A DNA stretch of 64,000 nt from Lachnoclostridium phytofermentans (GTDB lineage Bacteria > Bacillota > Clostridia > Lachnospirales > Lachnospiraceae): positions 248,001-312,000 of the forward strand of contig NZ_JPOF01000006.1 in assembly GCF_000733755.1 (NCBI RefSeq), written 5' to 3'. Under the pieces are notes generated by a model. That model was given only the letters and a program-made list of their open reading frames with translations. It did not search any database and was not told where the DNA came from. This document shows, piece by piece, positions 18,843-26,776 of this stretch (position 1 is its first letter; each line of letters begins with the position of its first letter). Position numbers and translations under genes: made by a program.

Positions 18843-19190
18843 TTAGTAACGTCCCGATTTATCACACTTTAGATTATTACTTCCCCATGCAATCATCTCT
18901 TCCACTAAAGGTAATAATGTTAGTCCTTTTTCACTAAGATAATAGTGAGATTCGATACTATTACCATTGATTTCTTTTTGATTTCGCACAATTTCTTGAT
19001 TCATAAGTAATTCTAGTTGTTGAGTAAGCATCTTTCTCGTACAACCTTCTAACTCTTTTTCTAACTCACCAAAACGCTTCTTCTCATGATCTATTGTACA
19101 GATTATGGTCGCTATCCACTTTTTACCTAATAGATTAGCAAGTGCCTCAACAGGGCAATCATAGGTTTCTTTCTCGTTATGAATACTCAT
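18843..19190 (-). CDS. HxlR (DUF24) family transcriptional regulator
   Basis: The 115-residue winged-helix protein has the family features: CPVEALANLLGKKW near the N-terminus, IICTIDHEKKRFGELEKEL, then TRKMLTQQLELL and YYLSEKGLTLLPLV. The cysteine before PVEAL is at the position used for redox sensing in YodB/HypR relatives. The ATG at 19190 lies 7 bases after AAGGAG; the ATG 15 codons upstream has no site. It probably regulates itself and the CcdA-TlpA gene behind it. Confidence 0.9.
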   Translation of the reverse strand: MSIHNEKETYDCPVEALANLLGKKWIATIICTIDHEKKRFGELEKELEGCTRKMLTQQLELLMNQEIVRNQKEINGNSIESHYYLSEKGLTLLPLVEEMIAWGSNNLKCDKSGRY

Positions 19191-19624
19191 TTTCATACTC
19201 CTTAGATATTGAATCATTTATCATTCCTATACTTACTAAAGTACTGATTTATCTTATTTTATATCATATCGACATAGATAACATCAACTTTCTTTCGCTT
19301 TGTTTAATATTTCTTGGAATTTTAGATTTCTTCAAAGAAAATCCATGCCTTTATCATGTTCAAGTCCATGCTATAGCCCTGACAACATCTGCTTTCCCAT
19401 AAAATCACCATCTGACTTTTGTTGGATATTGATTCAACATACTGTAATATCGAACAGGAATGAGAAGAAATAAAGTAAGAAGAAAATAAGTTGTTGATTT
19501 AGATACAATGTGCTAAAATCTAATTAGCAAGTTAAATTATGTAAATAAAATAAGGTCTTTCCTAGATTGAGAAATCATCTTTTCATTTATAAAGACAATT
19601 AATTTTAAAAGAATGGGGTTATTG
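19191..19624. other. divergent intergenic region
   Basis: About 430 bp between the HxlR gene and a lipoprotein gene. It holds the operator-like site at 19230-19243 and must contain both promoters. Apart from these I see no gene with a ribosome site. Confidence 0.45.
19230..19243. promoter_or_regulatory. HxlR-type operator upstream of the HxlR gene
   Basis: TACTTACTAAAGTA is a perfect inverted repeat, TACTT-N4-AAGTA, 40 bp upstream of the HxlR start. Sites of this general type (TACT..AGTA) are bound by DUF24 regulators such as YodB. Binding here is inferred. Confidence 0.5.
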
Positions 19625-20233
19625 ATGAAAACCAAAACGATACTCTTACCAATGCTTCTACTGACTAGCATCGTATTATTTTCTGGCTGTGCTAAATATT
19701 TTGTGAAAGACAAAGCAAAAGAAATGTCCTCAAAGACTGAGGCAAACCTACCGGATAAAATCGACTCAGGCGTAGACAAAACCACTGATGAAAAAGACAT
19801 AGAGAAACCTGTAACAAAAGAGAAAGAACAAAACAATCTTACTGATTTGGATATCAATCCGTTATATTGCAAGTTTTTGCGACACGAGATCAAAGTGCAA
19901 AATCCTTATACGCAAGGCATGGAAGGTTATAATCAGGAGTTGAGTTTTTTTGATGAAAATGAATACGAGACTGAGTTTGAAAATGCTGAAAAATTGTTTA
20001 CTTTAACAGATGTGAACAGTGATAACGAAAAAGAGTTGATTTTTCAAATAGTATCAAGACCAAGTGAATTGATTTACATATTAGGGATTGAGAATGAGGA
20101 ACTTATTTGCATAGATATTTTTGAGAATCATTCAGCACATAATACTGATGGGGAGACCTGGCTTAAGCAAGAGTATGGTGTTAGTGAAGTGAAATGGCTA
20201 AAATGTAATGATTTTGATGATATAGCCAGATGA
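19625..20233 (+). CDS. predicted lipoprotein of unknown function
   Basis: The 202-residue protein begins MKTKTILLPMLLLTSIVLFS and then GC, a clear lipobox (LFSGC), so it is anchored to the outer face of the membrane. The next 60 residues are charged and low-complexity; the folded part follows from PLYCKFLRHEIKV. The ATG at 19625 is 6 bases after GGGG, and the ATG at 19613 overlaps that site. It may be co-transcribed with the membrane protein at 20311, 77 bp downstream. Confidence 0.7.
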   Translation: MKTKTILLPMLLLTSIVLFSGCAKYFVKDKAKEMSSKTEANLPDKIDSGVDKTTDEKDIEKPVTKEKEQNNLTDLDINPLYCKFLRHEIKVQNPYTQGMEGYNQELSFFDENEYETEFENAEKLFTLTDVNSDNEKELIFQIVSRPSELIYILGIENEELICIDIFENHSAHNTDGETWLKQEYGVSEVKWLKCNDFDDIAR

Positions 20234-20310
20234 CATAATAGAAAGAATCGAAATTCCGTCTTGTTTGACTAATAAAAAGCAACTTCGCAAAGTATAAGGA
20301 GGTGAAGTAC

Positions 20311-21849
20311 ATGAATGATCACGAATGGAAAACCACGAATGAAAAGGATTTTGAGTCCATACTTGAAAGTAGCGTTTCGGATTTGCCACCTAAAGATGTA
20401 GTTGCAGAAGTAACACCATGGAAAAAAGCAATGAATCGCATACTCATTGGTATGACACTTAGTGCAATCACGCTGAACTTCTGGGGCTTAAATTACATTC
20501 TTCCTGCTATCGGAATGGTGTTGTCAATGTTAGGATTCCGTACCCTACGGCATGAAAACAAGTGGTTTAAGAATTGTTTCATCATAACAGTGATTCGAGC
20601 AGCATACTTTTTCCCAATGCTGATTCTAAATACCACCATCATCCAAAGATCCATTTTTTCTCCATCAATTACATCAGTATTAATTATAGCTAACCTGTCA
20701 CTTTTGCTTATTGAGTTCTTTTGTTTCTGGCTTGGACTAAGAGTCGTTCAACAAAAAGTAAACCTAACTCCTCAGACAGGTGGTGCCGTAGCACTGATGA
20801 TCTGGTATGTACTTATGTGCATTTTGGCTGTTGTTCGATATAACGGACTTGTAATTGCTGGAGCAATGATCATCGGATATATCTTTATTATCCGCAGTAT
20901 CTACAAACGTTCAAAAGAACTTGATGAAGCAGGATATTCCATCCAAAATGACTCTATAAAGGTAACTGACAAATGTATTGTACTTGCTCTTGTTTCAGTG
21001 TTAATCATCGGTTGCGTTTGTGGTTACTACTTCGGCGGTAGTTATTCTATGGATTGGAGCACAGTAGATGCGTCAGAACATAATGAAGTAGAAGATATCA
21101 AGGCTCATCTTATAGAGCTTGGCTTCCCCGAATATGTCTTAAACGATCTTAGTTCCGAGGATATCTCAGCTTGTGCTGGTGCTTTACAGATTGTTGTTCA
21201 TGTCACAGACAAGCCGGTAAATGACGGCAGAACGGTAACTACGGAGCGTGGCAGCGGAAAAAACCGCTATATCAGACAAGAGACCGTCTACGATGTAAAA
21301 GAGTTGCGTATCACCGGTGTTGGAGTACAAATCCCTGGGGAACGAGAAAGATGGATAATCTTCCATCATTTTCTCTGGACTATTGATCCTGGTTTTTACG
21401 GTACGGAGTCGATTCAACTTTGGCCTGTATATCGAGATATTTCAGAGGGATGGGCATCTGACGGTGAAGTATCTGGTCGTGTACTATATGACAGAGATGG
21501 TGTAGTATTCGCTGCTCCCTACTATTCGCTTGGCAATCAGACATTTATCTCTAACAGCATCTTCTGGGGTGAGCAGATAAACACCGATATCTTTGCTACC
21601 TTCTCTATGCCAAAAAAGGGAGAAAATTACCGTGGTTATGTTGCTTACCCTATCGTGGAGATTCAGGATGGCTTTCTCATTAGCAGTTGGGTAAACTACA
21701 CACATCAGCAAAGATGGCTTCAATATCCTGCTATGACTGCAAAGGAAAAACGGATGACATACGGGTGGAATGATGCTGGAGCATTTATGACAATTCAGGA
21801 TGCGCTTCAATTTTACCCTACAAATGAAGGCGTTGAAATGATGAAATAA
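20311..21849 (+). CDS. polytopic membrane protein with large C-terminal domain
   Basis: This 512-residue protein starts with about 45 soluble residues (MNDHEWKTTNEKDF). About six membrane segments follow between residues 45 and 235, then a roughly 270-residue soluble domain probably outside the cell. It resembles unnamed Lachnospiraceae and Ruminococcaceae membrane proteins. I believe relatives sit beside sigma factors, but none is seen here. The ATG follows AAGGAGGTGAAGTAC; a GTG at 20302 lies inside that site. The function is unknown. Confidence 0.6.
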   Translation: MNDHEWKTTNEKDFESILESSVSDLPPKDVVAEVTPWKKAMNRILIGMTLSAITLNFWGLNYILPAIGMVLSMLGFRTLRHENKWFKNCFIITVIRAAYFFPMLILNTTIIQRSIFSPSITSVLIIANLSLLLIEFFCFWLGLRVVQQKVNLTPQTGGAVALMIWYVLMCILAVVRYNGLVIAGAMIIGYIFIIRSIYKRSKELDEAGYSIQNDSIKVTDKCIVLALVSVLIIGCVCGYYFGGSYSMDWSTVDASEHNEVEDIKAHLIELGFPEYVLNDLSSEDISACAGALQIVVHVTDKPVNDGRTVTTERGSGKNRYIRQETVYDVKELRITGVGVQIPGERERWIIFHHFLWTIDPGFYGTESIQLWPVYRDISEGWASDGEVSGRVLYDRDGVVFAAPYYSLGNQTFISNSIFWGEQINTDIFATFSMPKKGENYRGYVAYPIVEIQDGFLISSWVNYTHQQRWLQYPAMTAKEKRMTYGWNDAGAFMTIQDALQFYPTNEGVEMMK

Positions 21850-21997
21850 GTAATAAAAATCATACAAAAAATCCTTTAGCAAAAAGGGGCTGCCCCCCCT
21901 TGCTCTGCTTCGAAGCTATCCATGCGAACTTGACTGCAGTAAACAATTTATCAATAATTCACCGCCGTCAAGTCTGAAAATTGCATACCAATCAAGC

Positions 21998-22026
21998 AGA
22001 CCGTCTACTGAAAATGTAGGCGGTCT
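21998..22026 (+). terminator. terminator-like hairpin
   Basis: Arms AGACCGTCTAC (21998-22008) and GTAGGCGGTCT (22016-22026) pair with one mismatch and are followed by TTTT. It probably belonged to the mobile element whose remnant follows. Confidence 0.6.
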
Positions 22027-22083
22027 TTTTCTATCTAGCATACAAGTATGTGGACATCTAGGAACCTGACCCTTATGCACTGA

Positions 22084-22233
22084 GAGAAACTTGTGCAAGA
22101 CATCTATGTGGATGCCCTGAACAAGTCCAGTGACAAGCGCAAGCAGCAGATCCACATCAAGTATGACGGCATCGGATTTATCCCACTGGATGAACTGATA
22201 AAAAAGGAAACGAACACCGCCCGAACCATCTGA
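22084..22233 (+). pseudogene. 3' remnant of a large serine recombinase (DUF4368 type)
   Basis: The last 49 codons read EKLVQDIYVDALNKSSDKRK, then QQIHIKYDGIGFIPLDE and LIKKE. This is the C-terminal pattern (IYV-A--KSS-KR-Q-I-I-Y) of TnpX-like serine recombinases found on clostridial conjugative elements. Just upstream, the expected LTPYALRELV can be recovered only by allowing small frameshifts. The catalytic N-terminal domain is absent. The fragment uses more GC-rich codons than its neighbours. Confidence 0.75.
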
Positions 22234-22289
22234 CTTTTGCTCGCTCTTAAAACTTATATTGTTTAACATACTTGATGAAGATATTTGAA

Positions 22290-23150
22290 TCATTGAACAT
22301 CTGATAATTCGGATAATGGTTTAAATTTATATCCCATCTCTTCCCATTTTGTTAATAATTCATCTAATATCTCGCCATTTGTATTAGATGTATTATGAAG
22401 TAGGACAATTGCTCCATTATGTACTCTCTTTAATAATTTATTAAATGCTTGTTCTTTGGTTGGTTGACTATTTTGATTCCAATCAACATAAGCAAGACTC
22501 CAAAAAAAAGTCTTATAACCTAATTCTTTCGCCATCTTTAAATTCCCAGTGTTAAATTTCCCTTGTGGTGGTCGATAATATTTCGTTAGTTTTTTCCCGG
22601 TTATTTGCTCAAATAAAGTAGCTACATCATCTACTTCTTTTTGAAAACTATCCAAACTTGAGATCTTAGACATATCATAGTGATGATAGGTATGATTTCC
22701 TACTGTGTGTCCTTCTTCCACCATACGTTTTACAAGATCAGGACAGGTTTCTAGAAAATGTCCAACTACGAAGAAAGTAGCAGTAACATTATGCTTTTTC
22801 AGGGCATCTAGTATTTTACCAGTGTTACCATTTTCAAATCCGCAATCAAATGTTAAATATATTACTTTATCAGTATTATCTCCAATGAAGTAAGCATCAT
22901 ACTCCTTTAGTTGCTCTGCTGATACATTGCCCCTTGGTTGTGTTCCTTCTTGTCCGAAACCTAGGCCCCAACTATCTATTTGCTCAGAAACAGCCATAGT
23001 TGACCTAAAATGTTCTACTCCACGTGCAGTTACATTCCCTAAACAGTAACAAAAAGCAAAAAAGATTACGAATGCAATTGCTTTTTTGTAATTTATCCTG
23101 ATAATTCTTTTGTAATCAATCTTTTTTAGATTCTCTAATTGAAACTTCAT
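22290..23150 (-). CDS. PdaA-like polysaccharide deacetylase
   Basis: The 286-residue protein has one N-terminal membrane anchor (about 24-40) and a NodB domain outside the cell. WGLGFGQEGTQPRG precedes VIYLTFDCGFENGNT; the catalytic motif is TFDxGFENG, as in PdaA, rather than TFDD. The metal histidines are in EGHTVGNHTYHH, and YYRPPQGKFN and VLLHN complete the pattern. PdaA acts on muramic acid in the spore cortex to give delta-lactam. A role in sporulation or germination is inferred. It is transcribed alone. Confidence 0.88.
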   Translation of the reverse strand: MKFQLENLKKIDYKRIIRINYKKAIAFVIFFAFCYCLGNVTARGVEHFRSTMAVSEQIDSWGLGFGQEGTQPRGNVSAEQLKEYDAYFIGDNTDKVIYLTFDCGFENGNTGKILDALKKHNVTATFFVVGHFLETCPDLVKRMVEEGHTVGNHTYHHYDMSKISSLDSFQKEVDDVATLFEQITGKKLTKYYRPPQGKFNTGNLKMAKELGYKTFFWSLAYVDWNQNSQPTKEQAFNKLLKRVHNGAIVLLHNTSNTNGEILDELLTKWEEMGYKFKPLSELSDVQ

Positions 23151-23296
23151 GCCACCTATGCCTTTAAAGTATGTTCCTTTTTATTATATTAATTATCTTT
23201 GTAAACATTCTTAATTTACATAAATAGATTGAAGTCCACTGTTATTTTATGGTATTATTTATGGTATTATATTACATTAAACTTTGTGAGGTACTT

Positions 23297-23833
23297 ATGG
23301 GACTATCAATATCAATATCACCAGTTGCAATCATCATCCTACTTTATGTACTAGGTAATTGCATAATAAGTTTTGGTAAAAGTAAATGGATGAATCTATG
23401 TCATATCATCTTATCCACTATTCTTGCATTCCTAGGTATCGCCGGAATGTTTCTTATGCGACCGATTTTCATTACCAGACTCCACAAAAGAGCTAAGATA
23501 AGAGAATTTGATTCTGATTTCATGAACTGGGCAATGGATAAGTTTGATACTTATGCAGTCATATCTATTATCGCTACTTTCGCTATTATCTTATTTTTCT
23601 TAATATATTTTATACTACTTAAGAAAAAAGAAAGCTTCCTATGGAATAATTTAACCATTATTCTCATTTTTCTCATGACAACTAACTTTTTTATAGGAAT
23701 TGCCTTTGGAATAGGTACCATCAATAAAATGTTTGATGTCTCCGGTTATATTATGCAACTAATTATTGCTGAAATTTTTGCCCTTTATATACCGTTGATC
23801 ACCAAAAGGATTCTGATACTAAAGAGTAAATAG
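23297..23833 (+). CDS. five-helix membrane protein of unknown function
   Basis: This 178-residue protein has five predicted membrane segments (about 7-24, 34-52, 85-107, 117-137 and 150-170) and a basic loop, RLHKRAKIREFD, after the second. No family is recognised. The ATG at 23297 follows GAGG at 5 bases; upstream in-frame ATGs lack a site. It stands between divergent PdaA-like and codirectional AraC genes. Confidence 0.55.
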   Translation: MGLSISISPVAIIILLYVLGNCIISFGKSKWMNLCHIILSTILAFLGIAGMFLMRPIFITRLHKRAKIREFDSDFMNWAMDKFDTYAVISIIATFAIILFFLIYFILLKKKESFLWNNLTIILIFLMTTNFFIGIAFGIGTINKMFDVSGYIMQLIIAEIFALYIPLITKRILILKSK

Positions 23834-23942
23834 AATGATTTTGCATAATTGTATTTTCTTATTACAGTAAAAAGAGCATTTCTAATCAAGCCTACGTTAA
23901 AGTAGATATGTTATCATTTTTCAGAAGGAGGTACTAATCATT

Positions 23943-24854
23943 ATGCACGCATGGGAACAGATACAAAAAACAATAGATTATATTGAGCAACATCTTTCAG
24001 AGGAGCTTGATATCGGGAGCCTATCCAAGATAGCTGCTTTATCACCCTTTTACTATCAACGCCTATTTAAGCGATTGGTAAAGAAACCTGTCATAGAATA
24101 TATCAAATTACGTCGAATGGCAAAAGCAACCGAGCACTTATTACAATTAGACAAGCGTATCCTAGACATCGCACTGGACTTAGGTTTTACTTCTCATGAG
24201 CAGTTTACTCGTACATTTAAAGATACCTTTGGTATCACACCAGAAAATTATCGTAAGTCACCAATCATATTCAATCGAATGACGAAACCACAACTACTTC
24301 TTAATTACACATTAATTGACGAAAATGTTCCTTTGATCACTGATGGTATTGTACTAGAGATAAGTAGGAAACATCTAAACACAAACGAATATTTTTCAGG
24401 CTATCAAGCGAAAGTACCAGTTAAATTTATGGAAGGTCTCGGAGTAGATTCTGGGGAAGACCCGCTTATTAACCTTTGGGATAATTTCCATAATACAAAA
24501 AACAGTATCACTGATTTGATTCCAGATGGTGACGAACTAGGTGTTTCTTATACCTGCGAGGAAGAAGGTTATTTTTACTATTTTGCTGGAGCACAGTCAA
24601 CAGCATTAGTTAATTCAGAAGAACTTACAACCTGGGAGCTTCCTTCTGGTGAATACATTATTTGCTCCTTTGAAGCAGAGAATTTTGAAGGACTAGTGAT
24701 GGATGCACTTTACAAAGCACTGCAATACCTTTATGGAATTTGGCTACCGAAACATAATATTACTACAGAAGCATTTTCCGCAGAAAGATATGCTAATCAT
24801 GATGTGAACACAACAAAAATGGAACTCTGGGTGAAGCCAATAAAGAATAACTAA
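23943..24854 (+). CDS. AraC family regulator with GyrI-like effector domain
   Basis: The 303-residue protein has an N-terminal AraC DNA-binding domain (IDYIEQHLSEELDIGSLSK, YYQRLFKR, then ILDIALDLGFTSHEQFTRTF and FGITPENYRK). A C-terminal ligand domain (about 130-303) has the GyrI-like ending WELPSGEYIICSFEA and METW-like METELWV signature KMELWVKP. This layout is shared with Rob and BmrR-type drug sensors. The target genes are not evident from the neighbours. The site AAGGAGG is 11 bases from the ATG. Confidence 0.85.
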   Translation: MHAWEQIQKTIDYIEQHLSEELDIGSLSKIAALSPFYYQRLFKRLVKKPVIEYIKLRRMAKATEHLLQLDKRILDIALDLGFTSHEQFTRTFKDTFGITPENYRKSPIIFNRMTKPQLLLNYTLIDENVPLITDGIVLEISRKHLNTNEYFSGYQAKVPVKFMEGLGVDSGEDPLINLWDNFHNTKNSITDLIPDGDELGVSYTCEEEGYFYYFAGAQSTALVNSEELTTWELPSGEYIICSFEAENFEGLVMDALYKALQYLYGIWLPKHNITTEAFSAERYANHDVNTTKMELWVKPIKNN

Positions 24855-24937
24855 TGTAGCTAAATAATTAAGAATAACTATTGTAGTACAGTTACTACTG
24901 AAAGCTTTTTAGAGGGTTTGTATTTAAGTTATCGTAA

Positions 24938-24972
24938 ACAAGAAAAAGTACGCTTCGCAAACTTTTCCTTGT
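24938..24972. repeat. 35-bp palindromic repeat, copy 1
   Basis: ACAAGAAAAAGTACG pairs with the following arm ending CTTTTCCTTGT around a CTTCG loop. The same 35-bp element recurs at 51159 and 57046. Here it is 8 bp before a terminator hairpin. Confidence 0.8.
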
Positions 24973-24979
24973 CATGAAT

Positions 24980-25024
24980 AAAGCACATGGTAACCAGGGT
25001 ATTACCATGGTTACCATGTGCTTT
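24980..25024. terminator. bidirectional terminator between AraC and pirin genes
   Basis: Arms AAAGCACATGGTAACCA (24980-24996) and TGGTTACCATGTGCTTT (25008-25024) are perfect 17-bp complements, followed by T-rich sequence. It separates two convergent genes. Confidence 0.8.
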
Positions 25025-25043
25025 TCAAACGTTATCTTTAGAT

Positions 25044-25748
25044 TTAGATTCCATCCTTCTTCATTTCAATAACAAGATAGTGGGATTTCTCATTTGCTTT
25101 TATCAAAACAGTTTCTTCTTTGATTTCCAACGCATCTCTTGCATTAAGATGCTCCTCATTGATGTTAGAATCTCCTTCAATCTGTACGAAATAAGCTTGT
25201 CTTCCCTTCTCAACTCTAAACTGGTCTTCCATACCTTTTTCAAGCTCTAAGGCATAGATATTAACATCCTGATTTATTTTAATTGGTGCATCTCCATTCT
25301 TTCCAGAAACTAATTTCAGCCAATTATCCTTTCTTAAATCCCAGTCAAACAAATAATCTCCATAATTCGGTGTATGACCTTTTTTATCTGGGAAAATCCA
25401 AATCTGAAGTAATCTTAGAGTTTCATTACCATAATTATGCTCGCTATGAAACACCCCAGTACCAGCACTCATATATTGCACGTGGCCACGTTTTAAGGTA
25501 CGTTTATTTCCCATGCTATCAGCGTGTGTTAATTCACCGTCGATCACATATGATATAATTTCCATATCTTTGTGTGGATGTGTATCAAATCCTTCCTGTG
25601 GCTCGATCAAATCATCATTGATCACACGTAGAACGCCAAAATTTATGTTGGTAGGATTAAAATATTCTGCAAACGAAAAGTGAAAAATGCTGTTAAGCCA
25701 TCCAAGGTTACTTTTACCCATTGTTTTCATATCTATTTTTCTTATCAT
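25044..25748 (-). CDS. pirin family protein (YhhW-like bicupin)
   Basis: The protein (234 residues) has the pirin cupin pattern with metal ligands in FDTHPHKDMEIISYV and FHSEHN, plus GHVQYMSAGTGV. Some pirins, such as YhhW, show quercetin 2,3-dioxygenase activity; others are regulators. The ATG follows AAAGGAGATCTCTT. The MarR gene upstream in the same direction, with its electrophile-type operators, suggests induction by quinones or flavonoid-like compounds. The palindrome GTCACTAT-N8-ATAGTGAC at 25766-25789 overlaps a TATAAT box just upstream. Confidence 0.88.
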   Translation of the reverse strand: MIRKIDMKTMGKSNLGWLNSIFHFSFAEYFNPTNINFGVLRVINDDLIEPQEGFDTHPHKDMEIISYVIDGELTHADSMGNKRTLKRGHVQYMSAGTGVFHSEHNYGNETLRLLQIWIFPDKKGHTPNYGDYLFDWDLRKDNWLKLVSGKNGDAPIKINQDVNIYALELEKGMEDQFRVEKGRQAYFVQIEGDSNINEEHLNARDALEIKEETVLIKANEKSHYLVIEMKKDGI

Positions 25749-25765
25749 AAGAGATCTCCTTTCAT

Positions 25766-25789
25766 GTCACTATCTACTATTATAGTGAC
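25766..25789 (-). promoter_or_regulatory. palindrome over a possible pirin promoter
   Basis: Arms GTCACTAT and ATAGTGAC are perfect 8-bp complements. On the minus strand the left arm includes a TATAAT box about 40 bp before the ATG, without a good -35 box. It may be an operator or a hairpin between the MarR and pirin genes. Confidence 0.4.
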
Positions 25790-25839
25790 TTGTCATAATA
25801 TTCATTGCTACAATTAATAGTTAAGTTTTTATTTGATTT

Positions 25840-26274
25840 TTAAGGTACCTGATCATCTAAGGTGTCAACTAAGGTGAACATATTAGAAACAATATCATTC
25901 TTTATATTATCATCAAGACTACAAAATAAATCATCCAAGAACTTTTTGTGTTTTGCAAATGCTCCAGTGATTAACTCTTCTCCTTTTTGTGTTAAGCTAA
26001 TATAGAAAATTCTTTTATCCTTATCACATTTTTTACGACAAATTAGCTCTTTCTTTTGAAGCTTATCCAAAACATAAGTAATGGTTCCACTAGTTACTAA
26101 GATCTTCTCTGCAATTTTTTGCACTGGTTGCTCCCCTTTATGAAGTAACATCTCCAATACTCCAAATTCGCTAATATTTAATCCATATTCTTGAACGTTT
26201 TTTTCAATTCTAGAAAAAACAGTATTATAACATCTTGCTGTTGCAATCACTAATTTCAAATTAACATCAGTCAC
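25840..26274 (-). CDS. MarR family transcriptional regulator (MhqR-like)
   Basis: The 144-residue protein has the MarR winged-helix pattern: ISEFGVLEMLLHKGEQPVQKIAEKILVTSGTITYVLDKL and CDKDKRIFYISLTQKGEEL. It most resembles the MhqR/YkvE group that responds to quinones. The start is GTG at 26274, after AGAGGTGGTCAA. Three palindromes like the MhqR box lie at its promoter, so autorepression is likely. It contains several cysteines (Cys15, and RKKCDK), one of which might act in sensing. Confidence 0.9.
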   Translation of the reverse strand: MTDVNLKLVIATARCYNTVFSRIEKNVQEYGLNISEFGVLEMLLHKGEQPVQKIAEKILVTSGTITYVLDKLQKKELICRKKCDKDKRIFYISLTQKGEELITGAFAKHKKFLDDLFCSLDDNIKNDIVSNMFTLVDTLDDQVP

Positions 26275-26320
26275 TTGACCACCTCTGCGATACTTTCAGT
26301 AAATATTATTTTTATCATAT

Positions 26321-26401
26321 TATCTTGAATTCAAGATAATTATAACTCAAATAAATCTTGTTGTCAAGATATCTTGAAATCAAGATTTTTGTTTTCAAGA
26401 T
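26321..26401 (-). promoter_or_regulatory. MarR promoter with three palindromic operators
   Basis: On the minus strand, TTGACA (26362-26367) and TATAAT (26339-26344) are 17 bp apart. TATCTTGAATTCAAGATA (26321-26338) is a perfect 18-bp palindrome directly after the -10 box. ATCTTGTTGTCAAGAT (26355-26370) covers the -35 box. ATCTTGAAATCAAGAT (26371-26386) abuts it, and a half site TCAAGAT ends at 26401. The sites closely resemble the MhqR box of Bacillus. Confidence 0.85.
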
Positions 26402-26776
26402 TATTGATATAATTATTTATAAGGATTCTATCACTTTATTTAAACTTATTCAGTTAATTCTATCATAATAGAAACAGAGATTTATAAGTTATTCCTATTA
26501 GATACTAATTTATTGGTTAACGAGGACATATGAATCTTTCTTTTAATTTGATATTACTTAAATCTGCTTTTACTTTCTTTAGACATACAGGGTAAAATCT
26601 AGTTACCGACTGTGGTATTAAGAAAATCAATTGCTATATCAGGAATAAGAGATAATAGTATTCGCTGTATTAGAAGTAATTAGGCGAAAAAATCTCTAGG
26701 CAGGAATAATGAAAAAAGGCACTGATAATCCAGTGCCTCTAACTTAAGTTAATACTCTTCTGTTATGTTCACATTA
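26402..26776. other. intergenic region, no gene seen
   Basis: These 375 bp upstream of the MarR promoter are AT-rich and hold only the alcohol dehydrogenase terminator at 26717-26738. No coding frame with a start and ribosome site was seen. Confidence 0.45.
26717..26738 (-). terminator. terminator of the alcohol dehydrogenase gene
   Basis: Arms AGGCACTG (26717-26724) and CAGTGCCT (26731-26738) form a hairpin followed by six T on the minus strand. Confidence 0.75.

Larger units (their letters stand above)
21850..22289. other. degraded region with mobile-element relic
   Basis: The 440 bp are more GC-rich than their surroundings. They contain a GC hairpin (about 21883-21901), the terminator at 21998-22026 and the recombinase remnant. 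A minus-strand open frame across the region is only the antisense of that remnant. Confidence 0.5.

Noticed and set aside
21916-22293. 125-codon minus-strand open frame
   Set aside because: It is the antisense of the recombinase remnant and terminator, lacks a ribosome site and its translation fits no family.
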